NCBI GenBank assembly: GCA_910576385.1
Contig: CAJTIR010000003.1
Span: 124,001 to 188,000, forward strand
From: Lachnospiraceae bacterium
Lineage (GTDB): Bacteria > Bacillota > Clostridia > Lachnospirales > Lachnospiraceae
DNA length: 64,000 bases
Direction of reading: 5' to 3'
Position numbers and translations under genes: made by a program. The first letter of the stretch is position 1. Each line of letters opens with the position of its first letter. Under the pieces are notes generated by a model. That model ran no database searches and was not told where the DNA came from. It worked only from the letters and a program-made list of their open reading frames with translations. This document shows, piece after piece, positions 18,364-24,967 of the stretch.

Positions 18364-19149
18364 ATGTGCAGAGTGATCGCAGTAGCAAACCAGAAAGGCG
18401 GAGTCGGCAAGACTACAACGTGTGTGAATTTAGGGATTGGGCTTGCCAGGGCAGGCAAGAAAGTATTGTTGGTAGAGGCAGATGCGCAGGGCAGCATGGC
18501 GGTGAGCCTGGGGATTGCGGAGCCGGACGAGCTGGATGTGACGTTAGTGAACATCATGGAAAAGGTAATCAACGACGAGGATGCAGAGTTAGGTGAGGGC
18601 ATTATCCACCATGAGGAAGGGATTGATTTTATCCCGGCAAATATCGAACTGGCAGGCTTGGAAACGGCCTTGGTAAATGTTATGAGCAGGGAAACGATAC
18701 TGCGCCAGTATCTCAACAGCGTAAAAGGGGAGTATGACTTTGCGATTATTGATTGTATGCCCTCGCTTGGCATGATTACGATAAACGCCCTTGTAGCGGC
18801 GGACAGCGTACTGATTCCCGTAGAGGCGGCATATCTCCCAGTCAAAGGGCTTCAGCAGCTTATTAAGACGATTGGACGGGTACATAGAAAGCTAAACCCA
18901 GCGCTTGATATTATGGGGATTCTGCTGACAAAGGTAGACCGGAGAACAAACTTCGCAAGGGACATTTCAGCGCAGATCCGGGAGGTATATGGGAACCGGG
19001 TACATATTTTTGAGAACTGCATCCCGTTATCTGTAAAGGCTGCGGAAACCACGGCAGAGGGGAAAAGCATCTATCTTCATGATCCGAAGGGGATTGTGGC
19101 AGGCGGCTACCACTCACTGACACAGGAGGTGCTTGCGGATGAAAAGTAA
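18364..19149 (+). CDS. parA: ParA/Soj-type partition ATPase
   Basis: A 261-residue Walker-type ATPase for DNA segregation. The deviant Walker A motif KGGVGKTT is at about residue 11. ADAQGSMAVSLGI, the Walker B-like DFAIIDCMPSLGMITINALVAAD near 125, and IPVEAAYLPVKGLQQL follow. The length is normal for the Soj/chromosomal-like group, with no N-terminal HTH, so it probably does not autoregulate directly. parB overlaps its 3' end by 11 bases. It is expected to position the circular ICE together with ParB, or to act in element maintenance. Confidence 0.93.
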   Translation: MCRVIAVANQKGGVGKTTTCVNLGIGLARAGKKVLLVEADAQGSMAVSLGIAEPDELDVTLVNIMEKVINDEDAELGEGIIHHEEGIDFIPANIELAGLETALVNVMSRETILRQYLNSVKGEYDFAIIDCMPSLGMITINALVAADSVLIPVEAAYLPVKGLQQLIKTIGRVHRKLNPALDIMGILLTKVDRRTNFARDISAQIREVYGNRVHIFENCIPLSVKAAETTAEGKSIYLHDPKGIVAGGYHSLTQEVLADEK

Positions 19150-20035
19150 GAGCGCAGAGAAGGTAAAGCTGAACAGCTTTGATGATTTGTTTGGCATAGA
19201 TGAAACGGGCGAAACGGTCACTTCCGTTCCCCTAAGTGAGCTGCATACGTTTAAAGGCCATCCGTTCCGGGTATTGGATGATGAAAAAATGCAGGAAACG
19301 GTGGAAAGCGTAAAGCAGTATGGCGTGTTGATGCCGGGGATTGTGCGCCCGCATCCGGAAGGCGGCTATGAGGTTATTGCAGGGCATAGACGGTGGCGGG
19401 CCTGTGAGCTTGCCGGACTTACGGAAATGCCTGTCATTATCCGGGAAATGGATGATGATACAGCGGTAGTCCTGATGGTCGATACGAATATCCAGAGGGA
19501 GGACATCCTGCCAAGTGAGAAGGCGAGGGCATATCGGATGAAATACGAAGCAATGAAGCACCAGGGCAGCAAAGGGGAGAAATATACTGCGGATGCCATC
19601 GGGGAAGCTGCCGGGGACAGCGGGAGGACAGTGCAGCGTTATATCCGGCTGTCGGAACTGGCGGAAGAACTGATGGATTATGTGGATGAAAATAAAATCC
19701 CTATGGTGGCCGGGGAGAAACTGTCTTATCTGAAAGCAGAAGAACAGGCATGGGTTGTGGACGCCATCGGCAACAGCGGCATATTCCCATCGAAAGCGCA
19801 GGCAGAACAGCTAAAGGAAAGCAGTGAAACAGGGGAATTGACGGAAGGGAATGTATATGCGGTTTTAATCCGGAAAGAGAAGGAAAATGTGAATGTGACG
19901 ATTTCCGCAAAGAGAATCCGCAATTATTTCCCGACGGAATATTCCAAAGAGCAGATTGAGGATGTGATCTATACACTTCTGGAGGAATGGAAGCAGAAGG
20001 AGGGAGGGACAACGGATGCAGGAATTACAGTTTGA
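19139..20035 (+). CDS. parB: ParB-family DNA-binding partition protein
   Basis: A 298-residue ParB/Spo0J-like protein. The ParB N-terminal domain (about 30-115) contains HPFRVLDDEKM, QYGVLMPGIVRPHP and the CTP-site motif VIAGHRRWRACELAG. DTNIQREDILPSEKARAYRMK and the HTH region (AIGEAAGDSGRTVQRYIRLSEL) follow. The C-terminus is about 80 residues. The start at 19139 is preferred over TTG 19133 because AGGAGGTG sits 9 bases away. It overlaps parA and repA. The eight 23-bp palindromes on this element are candidate binding sites, unproven. Confidence 0.92.
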   Translation: MKSKSAEKVKLNSFDDLFGIDETGETVTSVPLSELHTFKGHPFRVLDDEKMQETVESVKQYGVLMPGIVRPHPEGGYEVIAGHRRWRACELAGLTEMPVIIREMDDDTAVVLMVDTNIQREDILPSEKARAYRMKYEAMKHQGSKGEKYTADAIGEAAGDSGRTVQRYIRLSELAEELMDYVDENKIPMVAGEKLSYLKAEEQAWVVDAIGNSGIFPSKAQAEQLKESSETGELTEGNVYAVLIRKEKENVNVTISAKRIRNYFPTEYSKEQIEDVIYTLLEEWKQKEGGTTDAGITV

Positions 20036-21170
20036 TTATTATCGGGGCATGGAAGCGGAGCAGTACACGTTTTACCGGATTCCGAAGGTTCTGTTCACTG
20101 CAGAATGCTTCAAGTCTCTCTCTTGTGAAGCGAAGGTTTTATACGGTCTTTTATTAGACCGTATGAGCCTTAGCATAAAGAACCGGTGGTTTGATGAAGA
20201 GGACAGGGTGTATATCATTTTTACAGTGGAAGAAATTGCAGAGCTTATGAACTGTGGTACACAAAAAGCGGTAAGGCTTCTGAAAGAACTGGATGCAGAT
20301 AAAGGAATTGGACTGATTGAAAAGAAACGCCTGGGGCTTGGAAAGCCGAATGTCATATACGTGAAAAATTTCATTATCCGGCAGACAGAGGACAAGGAAA
20401 GAGAGGAAAAACAGGGTGGAATGCCTATAAATGCACAGAATAGTGAAAATCACAATTCAAGAGTTGTGAAAACCACAATTCAAGAATTTCCAGAATCACA
20501 ATTCAAGAATGGTGAAAATCACAATTCAGGAATGATGAAAACCACAATTCAAGAATCTCCAGAATCACAATTCAAGAATGGTGAAAATCATACTTCTGGA
20601 ATGGTGGGAATCACAATTCAAGAATTTCCAAAATCACAATCTAATAAGACTGATATTAACAAGACTGATTTAAGTAAGACTGAATTTAGTGAAACGGAGT
20701 GTAGTAAGCCTGATCTTAATGATCCTGAATCCGGTGTGTCTGCTATCCATCCTAATCCTATCCTGTCTAATCCATCTATCCCAGGAACAGAGCCGGATGT
20801 GATGGGAGAGATGGATGCTTACCGAGACATCATCCGGGAACACATATCTTACGAGTGTTTCCAGGACGGGCGCTATCACCGGAGGGAGGACGTGGATGAA
20901 CTGGTGGAGCTGATGGTGGAAGTGATGATGCTGCCGGACAATGGCACAGTGCGGATTGCAGGAGTGGAAAAGCCGGCGGCGGTTGTCAAGAACCGGTTTA
21001 TGAAGCTGAACCATGAGCATATGGAGTATATCCTTACCTGCCTGGGCGCAAATACGACGAAGGTGGGAAATATCAAGGCATACCTTCTGACAACTCTGTA
21101 TAATGCCCCGATGACCATAAGCAATTATTACACAGCGGAAGTGAACCATGACCTATATGGGAGCGGATGA
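20016..21170 (+). CDS. repA: RepA_N-type replication initiator
   Basis: A 384-residue plasmid-type initiator. The conserved N-terminal domain (about 1-125) has YTFYRIPKVLFT, LSCEAKVLYGLLLDRMSLS, GTQKAVRLLKELD and LGKPNVIYVKNFI, the winged-helix DNA-binding domain of the RepA_N family. The middle (about 145-240) is repetitive (NSGMMKTTIQESPESQ; then NKTD-like pentapeptides). The C-terminus (about 265-384) is a helical host-specific domain with YHRREDVDELVELM and YILTCLGANTTKVGNIKAYLL. The gene overlaps parB by 20 bases. In RepA_N plasmids the origin lies inside rep itself, and the repetitive centre here fits that. Confidence 0.9.
   Translation: MQELQFDYYRGMEAEQYTFYRIPKVLFTAECFKSLSCEAKVLYGLLLDRMSLSIKNRWFDEEDRVYIIFTVEEIAELMNCGTQKAVRLLKELDADKGIGLIEKKRLGLGKPNVIYVKNFIIRQTEDKEREEKQGGMPINAQNSENHNSRVVKTTIQEFPESQFKNGENHNSGMMKTTIQESPESQFKNGENHTSGMVGITIQEFPKSQSNKTDINKTDLSKTEFSETECSKPDLNDPESGVSAIHPNPILSNPSIPGTEPDVMGEMDAYRDIIREHISYECFQDGRYHRREDVDELVELMVEVMMLPDNGTVRIAGVEKPAAVVKNRFMKLNHEHMEYILTCLGANTTKVGNIKAYLLTTLYNAPMTISNYYTAEVNHDLYGSG
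20451..20657 (+). repeat. Nine 23-bp iterons inside repA (candidate oriV)
   Basis: Copies of a 23-bp unit beginning CACAATTCAAGAAT start at 20451, 20474, 20497, 20520, 20543, 20566, 20589, 20612 and 20635, exactly 23 bases apart; the seventh and ninth are degenerate. Because 23 is not a multiple of three, each copy is read in a new frame, giving a 69-bp (23-residue) protein repeat. The period is therefore kept at DNA level. Confidence 0.92.
20643..20732 (+). repeat. 15-bp tandem repeats next to the iterons
   Basis: Six degenerate copies of a 15-bp unit like AATAAGACTGATATT encode NKTDI-type pentapeptides. The stretch is AT-rich relative to the rest of the ICE and could be the duplex-unwinding part of the origin; that is inference. 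Confidence 0.7.
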
Positions 21171-21254
21171 AAAAGTACGGGGAATATTGGCGATAAAATT
21201 GTTTCGGTGTGCCAGGCGTGATATACTGGATGCAGGTACAGATTGGAGGAAGGT

Positions 21255-21611
21255 ATGAAAATAAGTGAATTTGTAAAGAAAGTGGTAATCCCGGTTGTAT
21301 CGGCATTGTTTTTGGCGGCATTGTTCCGTCCGCTGTGCATGGAGAATGGGGAGTGCAATTATTTGAACCTGTGGTGGTTCATGGGTATTCCATTTGGCAT
21401 ATATAGGATGTTTTTCTGGATTATCCCGAAAGGCTATGACGTTGGCAGCACGGTGGGCATCCTGTTTATCAATGTTCTTGTGGGCGGCATGATTGGAGGG
21501 ATCGTTCTTGTCTGGAGACTGCTGGCAGCCGCAGTATATCTGGTGAAAGCAGTCGTGGCAGTGAGCAGATGGACAGTGAAAAAAATGGCTGGGAAGCCTT
21601 GCAGGGCGTGA
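21255..21611 (+). CDS. Small ICE membrane protein (DUF6050-like)
   Basis: A 118-residue protein with two or three membrane segments: VVIPVVSALFLAALF near the start, LWWFMGIPFGIYRMFFWII in the middle, and ILFINVLVGGMIGGIVLVW then LLAAAVYLVKAVVAV toward the end. The tail is basic. The start at 21255 has TTGGAGGAAGG upstream. It resembles small membrane proteins found downstream of repA in related elements, which I recall as DUF6050. Function is unknown. A terminator follows. Confidence 0.7.
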   Translation: MKISEFVKKVVIPVVSALFLAALFRPLCMENGECNYLNLWWFMGIPFGIYRMFFWIIPKGYDVGSTVGILFINVLVGGMIGGIVLVWRLLAAAVYLVKAVVAVSRWTVKKMAGKPCRA

Positions 21612-21682
21612 TTGGCGTTTGAAAGAAATAGAAAGAAACAGAAAGGACAGGCAATACAGGCATAAATTGAATAACAATCCGT

Positions 21683-21712
21683 AAAAACAGCTTGATACAC
21701 GGCTGTTTTTTT
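21683..21712 (+). terminator. Terminator closing the par-rep module
   Basis: AAAAACAGC / GGCTGTTTTT around an 8-9-nt loop with a seven-T tail. Confidence 0.82.
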
Positions 21713-21721
21713 GTTGTCCAA

Positions 21722-21744
21722 CTTTACGGCACGGTGTCGCAAAG
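21722..21744. promoter_or_regulatory. 23-bp palindrome site 1 (variant)
   Basis: Arms CTTTACGGCA and TGTCGCAAAG around CGG. It is an imperfect copy of the ICE palindrome family, upstream of the XRE gene. Confidence 0.75.
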
Positions 21745-21792
21745 TCAGGGGACAGGGCTTGACGGAATGGCGGATGTAAAGCGGGCTGCGCA

Positions 21793-21815
21793 CTTTACGA
21801 CACGATGACGGAAAG
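21793..21815. promoter_or_regulatory. 23-bp palindrome site 2 (degenerate)
   Basis: Arms CTTTACGACA and TGACGGAAAG around CGA. It lies 71 bases after site 1 and about 38 bases before the XRE start codon, so a role in control of that gene is possible. Confidence 0.65.
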
Positions 21816-21852
21816 TTCCGGGAGAAAATTCAGACCAGGAAGGAGGTGCATA

Positions 21853-22206
21853 TTGGGCAATCGTGCAGGGTCGCAGGACTTGATTGAATTGGGCAACCGT
21901 ATCCGAGACCGGAGGAATGAGATCAGCATGTCACAGGAGAAGGTTGCGGAACAGGCAGGGATCAGCGCCAACACCGTCAGCCGCATTGAGGGCGGGCAGT
22001 CTGCGATGTCCATAGAGATATTTATAAAAATGGTGCAGATACTCGGCGTGGATGCGAACGAGCTTCTTGGCGTAAGCGGCCAGACGAAGGAGGATGGGCA
22101 GTGCCGGAAGATGTTCTGCCGCATCCGGCATCTGAAGCAGAGTGAGCAGACGGTGGTTTTACAGACGATGGAGGCATTGGTCGATGGACTGCGGCAATGC
22201 AGGTGA
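21853..22206 (+). CDS. XRE-family transcriptional regulator
   Basis: A 117-residue DNA-binding protein. The HTH spans about residues 10-65 with LIELGNRIRDRRNEISMSQ, VAEQAGISANTVSRIEGGQSAMS and IFIKMVQILGVDANELLG. A short C-terminal part (RKMFCRIRHLKQSEQTVVLQ) may mediate dimerisation. The start is taken as TTG 21853 because AAGGAGGTG sits 7 bases upstream; the ATG at 21805 lies inside palindrome site 2 and has no ribosome site. It probably regulates ICE functions, with two palindromes just ahead and two 15-bp repeats just behind the gene as candidate operators. Confidence 0.82.
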   Translation: MGNRAGSQDLIELGNRIRDRRNEISMSQEKVAEQAGISANTVSRIEGGQSAMSIEIFIKMVQILGVDANELLGVSGQTKEDGQCRKMFCRIRHLKQSEQTVVLQTMEALVDGLRQCR

Positions 22207-22231
22207 TGTGATTTACCACAGTTCTTGAAGT

Positions 22232-22276
22232 TCCACAAATATGTTGCCCTTTCCGGGAATCTCCACATATATGTTG
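22232..22276 (+). repeat. Two 15-bp direct repeats 30 bp apart
   Basis: TCCACAAATATGTTG (22232-22246) and TCCACATATATGTTG (22262-22276) differ at one position and start 30 bases apart, about three helical turns. They lie between the XRE gene and the sigma-like genes, so they could be operator sites. Confidence 0.65.
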
Positions 22277-22444
22277 AGGTAAACGGAAGGGCCGGCTGTT
22301 AAACTGGATACATCAGAGGAAAACAGCCACAGGAGAAAACGATGATGGAAGGGGGATAGCAGAAAGGCAGATAAAAAGACCAGGATTATCAGAAAAATAT
22401 AAGGATAAAGTTATGGACTGGTAAAGGCGGTAAAAGGGGTTCTT

Positions 22445-22472
22445 GGCTCCCGTTAAAAAAAACGGGTGAGCC
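22445..22472 (+). promoter_or_regulatory. Hairpin in the leader of the sigma-like gene
   Basis: GGCTCCCGTT pairs with AACGGGTGAGCC (two-base bulge) around an A-rich loop. It lies about 100 bases before the preferred start at 22571 and may act as an attenuator. Confidence 0.5.
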
Positions 22473-22570
22473 GGGAGCGTTATTTTACTGCCTTCCTGCT
22501 GTATCGGACAATCCCTGTGATGCCAGTTTTCCAGGCCGCCCGCAGCCTTCGGGCAGAAAGGCGGCTATAT

Positions 22571-23227
22571 ATGCTGACATTGCAGGAATTGAAACGAATT
22601 GTGGATGTGCCAGGTTTTGGAGTAAAACTTCCAACGGCAAAGCAGCTAAGGGCATCCAGTTCGGTAATCGCACAGGAAAGGCTTGGCTTGGATTCGGAAA
22701 TATCCGCTTATCAGAGCGGCTATGTGCTTTATCAGGTGGAAAAATATTTCACAGTGTTTTTACTTCACTCATGCAGGGATTATCTGTATCTGGCAGATGG
22801 AAAGACGGTTATCCTGCCGGAACAATTTTTTGAAAACAGGGAATGGTATCTGCGGCTTGTACTGGAAGGCGAAGACCGGCTGAACCGGAACCATGAAGAA
22901 AAGGAACGGAGCTGGAATGTTTCTTACAGCGCTGTATCCGAAGATTGGCTGGCAATGGAAAACCTGACAGAATCCATGTTAGAGCATTTGACAAGGCAAG
23001 AGACGGTGGCAGAAATATTGGGGATTTTATCGGCAAGGCAGAAATATGTCATTCAAAAATATTACCTGCAGGGAGAAACACAGGAGCAGATTTCAAAGGA
23101 ATTAGGCATCAGCCAGCAGGCGGTATCCGCAATGATTTCCCAGGCAGTCCGCAGCATCCGTAAAAATTATCAGGCTTCCCAGAATTGCCCTGATTACAGG
23201 ATATGTTGCGGGGAGGGCCGGGCATGA
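22571..23227 (+). CDS. Sigma-70 region-4-like protein A
   Basis: A 218-residue protein whose C-terminal 60 residues look like sigma region 4: ILSARQKYVIQKYYLQGE then TQEQISKELGISQQAVSAMI, a recognition helix binding -35-type DNA. The N-terminal two thirds (LTLQELKRIVDVPGFGV, SGYVLYQVEKYFTVFLLHSC) do not match region 2 clearly. The start at 22571 is chosen for AAAGGCGG 7 bases upstream; a GTG at 22466 would extend it but lies in a hairpin. It overlaps the next gene by 4 bases (ATGA), so the two are coupled. It is a likely ICE-encoded transcription factor; target promoters are unknown. Confidence 0.7.
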   Translation: MLTLQELKRIVDVPGFGVKLPTAKQLRASSSVIAQERLGLDSEISAYQSGYVLYQVEKYFTVFLLHSCRDYLYLADGKTVILPEQFFENREWYLRLVLEGEDRLNRNHEEKERSWNVSYSAVSEDWLAMENLTESMLEHLTRQETVAEILGILSARQKYVIQKYYLQGETQEQISKELGISQQAVSAMISQAVRSIRKNYQASQNCPDYRICCGEGRA

Positions 23228-23679
23228 GAGGGAAACAGCCGAAGGAACGGGATCATTATGTGCTGCGGATGGCGGACGGTACATTAGTGGATGTGACCAG
23301 GGAGGTTTATTTAGAATGGTATCGGTCACGGCGCAGGGAGCGGTATCAGAAGGAGCGGAACCGGAAACATGGCATATGCAGTCTGGACAGCTTAGAGGTC
23401 CGGGGGAATGGTTCAGGGCATTTCCAGGATATGGCAGAGGGGGTGGAGGAGACGGTTTTGCGAAATATCTGCCGGGATAAAGTGAGGGAAGTTCTGGAAA
23501 AACTGCCTGCAGAGGACGCCAGGCTGATTGAGCTGCTGTATTTTGCGGAAGCTACGGTAACAGATACGGCAAAGCTCTTTGGCTGCAGCCGGAAAACGAT
23601 ACAGAACCACCGGAAACGGATATTAGAAGAGTTATGCCGGAAAATGAAAGATCAGGGAATTCAAGGGGGATATTTCTGA
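23224..23679 (+). CDS. Sigma-70 region-4-like protein B
   Basis: A 151-residue protein. A short basic N-terminal part (REVYLEWYRSRRRERYQKERNR, as residues about 28-49) precedes a C-terminal helical region: VREVLEKLPAEDARLIELLYF, then the HTH ATVTDTAKLFGCSRKTIQNH. This resembles sigma region 4 of ICE regulators in Clostridia. It starts inside the stop of protein A, so the two are made together and may form a split sigma factor or an activator pair. Palindrome site 3 follows 18 bases after the stop. Confidence 0.72.
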   Translation: MRGKQPKERDHYVLRMADGTLVDVTREVYLEWYRSRRRERYQKERNRKHGICSLDSLEVRGNGSGHFQDMAEGVEETVLRNICRDKVREVLEKLPAEDARLIELLYFAEATVTDTAKLFGCSRKTIQNHRKRILEELCRKMKDQGIQGGYF

Positions 23680-23696
23680 AAGCACATGGTTTTCCA

Positions 23697-23719
23697 CTTT
23701 GCGACATCGTGTCGCAAAG
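23697..23719. promoter_or_regulatory. 23-bp palindrome site 3 (perfect)
   Basis: Arms CTTTGCGACA and TGTCGCAAAG, perfectly complementary around TCG. It lies between the sigma-like pair and the convergent lipoprotein gene. Confidence 0.88.
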
Positions 23720-23743
23720 CGGAGTCCTGCCATCAGGTATATT

Positions 23744-24154
23744 TTATTCGTATTGTATTTCAAATTCTCCTGGATTGTCTTTGATATTATTTTGTACATC
23801 AGGGTTTTCTGTATTAAATTCTGTAACGTATTCAAAAGAATAAGCTTCCTTACCTTTTTGTGCATTTTTTTCAGAAGTGAATACATCTACGGATACATTG
23901 TTAGGATATCCGTTTATATCAAACGAAAAGCGTGTACTGTGGAAATCATTGTCAAGGATATGCTGTATGATTTCCCTGGAACATGCTTCTTTATCCGATA
24001 CGTCATCTTTATCGGCAATGACATCAATATCCAGCTCATACCAGTTACCGGATGTTGTGTTATTGGAAGAGAGAATGTCCATTTCAATATATTCTTTGGA
24101 ACACCCACATATCATTCCGCATGATAATAAAATTAAGAGTCCTGTTTTTTTCAT
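23744..24154 (-). CDS. Small lipoprotein of unknown function
   Basis: A 136-residue exported protein. The N-terminus MKKTGLLILLSCGMICGCSK is a lipoprotein signal with lipobox ICGC, giving a lipidated Cys-18. The mature part is acidic and polar (YIEMDILSSNNTTSGNWYELDIDV, in pieces) with no Cys. GGAGG lies 9 bases before the ATG. The gene faces away from the tandem HTH regulators, sharing the 24,155-24,261 intergenic region and an AACCAAA palindrome. Co-regulation by those proteins is likely, but unproven. Confidence 0.78.
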   Translation of the reverse strand: MKKTGLLILLSCGMICGCSKEYIEMDILSSNNTTSGNWYELDIDVIADKDDVSDKEACSREIIQHILDNDFHSTRFSFDINGYPNNVSVDVFTSEKNAQKGKEAYSFEYVTEFNTENPDVQNNIKDNPGEFEIQYE

Positions 24155-24176
24155 TTCCCGTCACCTCCAATTACCT

Positions 24177-24193
24177 AACCAAATGGTTTGGTT
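24177..24193. promoter_or_regulatory. AACCAAA-TGG-TTTGGTT operator-like palindrome
   Basis: A perfect 7-bp inverted repeat around TGG. A related half site AACCAAACGGT sits at about 24241, just before the first mini-HTH gene. The region is duplicated at 24597. Confidence 0.65.
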
Positions 24194-24261
24194 TTGAATA
24201 AAGTATAACATCTGGTGATAAAATTTGAAAGAGTAAAACTAACCAAACGGTGAGGTGCGAT

Positions 24262-24480
24262 ATGTATTACAGGCGGATCAGGGATTTGAGGACAGACCAT
24301 GATTTACGGCAGATAGATGTGGCTGAATTTTTGGGCTGCCATGAAGGTGTATACAGAAGGTATGAGAATGGGGTGCGTGAGATACCGCTATGGGCATTGT
24401 TGAAGCTGGCAGAACGGTATGATGTCAGTGTTGATTATATGCTTGGGATTACAGATAATAGAAGAAAATATGGTGAATAG
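24262..24480 (+). CDS. Mini XRE-type HTH regulator, copy 1
   Basis: A 72-residue protein that is almost entirely one Cro/C1-type HTH domain: RIRDLRTDHDLRQIDVAEFL, GCHEGVYRRYENGVREIPLW as recognition region, and LLKLAERYDVSVDYMLGITD. The start at 24262 has a GAGGTG ribosome site 4 bases upstream that overlaps an operator-like half site, suggesting autoregulation. A second copy lies 418 bp downstream with about eight amino-acid differences. A hairpin with a T-run follows its stop. Confidence 0.85.
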   Translation: MYYRRIRDLRTDHDLRQIDVAEFLGCHEGVYRRYENGVREIPLWALLKLAERYDVSVDYMLGITDNRRKYGE

Positions 24481-24481
24481 G

Positions 24482-24519
24482 GTTATGGCACATTAATTTC
24501 TCATGCCATAACTCTTTTT
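24482..24519 (+). terminator. Terminator of mini-HTH copy 1
   Basis: GTTATGGCA / TGCCATAAC with a 13-nt loop and a TCTTTTTG tail. Confidence 0.75.
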
Positions 24520-24596
24520 GCATCATGCTCTCCTGCAGGATGTTTTATATCTAATACTTTGAGCATTTTCAAATATTGGCCATCTTCTATTTACCT

Positions 24597-24613
24597 AACC
24601 GAATAGTACGGTT
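24597..24613. promoter_or_regulatory. Second operator-like palindrome (AACCG...CGGTT)
   Basis: AACCGAATAGTACGGTT is the counterpart of the site at 24177 for the second copy. The half site AACCGAACGGT at about 24659 likewise precedes its gene. Arm bases have changed in parallel (CAAA to CGAA), as if the site and regulator diverged together. Confidence 0.6.
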
Positions 24614-24679
24614 TTGATTAGAATATCCTATCTGATGATAAGATTGAAATATAGATCAAACCGAACGGTGAGGTGTAGT

Positions 24680-24898
24680 ATGCATTACAAGAGAATCAGG
24701 GATTTAAGGACAGACCATGATTTAAGACAGATAGATGTGGCTGAATTTTTAGGGTGCCATGAAGGAGTGTACAGAAGATACGAAAATGGTTCACGTGAGA
24801 TACCGCTATGGGCATTGATGAAACTGGCGGAACGGTATGATGTCAGTGTCGATTATATATTGGGGATTACAGATAATAGAAGAAAATATGGGGAATGA
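24680..24898 (+). CDS. Mini XRE-type HTH regulator, copy 2
   Basis: A 72-residue paralogue of the gene at 24262, with the same length and the same DLRTDHDLRQIDVAEFLGCH core. Changes include HYKR for YYRR at the start, a Ser for Val in the loop after YENG, LMK for LLK, and YIL for YML. The start at 24680 has a GGTGAGGTG ribosome site. Gene, leader and operator were duplicated as a unit of about 418 bp. A clear terminator follows. Confidence 0.85.
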   Translation: MHYKRIRDLRTDHDLRQIDVAEFLGCHEGVYRRYENGSREIPLWALMKLAERYDVSVDYILGITDNRRKYGE

Positions 24899-24938
24899 AA
24901 GGCTATGGGATAAGTCATGTACCATAGCCTTTTATTAT
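24898..24938 (+). terminator. Terminator of mini-HTH copy 2
   Basis: AAAGGCTATGG / CCATAGCCTTT with a loop of 13 bases and a TTTATTATTT tail. It also separates the convergent hydrolase gene. Confidence 0.85.
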
Positions 24939-24967
24939 TTAAGTGGTTCTGCACAGGATTTCCTAAT

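Noticed and set aside
20451-20657. Regular repeats that could suggest a CRISPR array
   Set aside because: Units are back to back with no unique spacers, lie inside the repA reading frame, and no cas gene is present.
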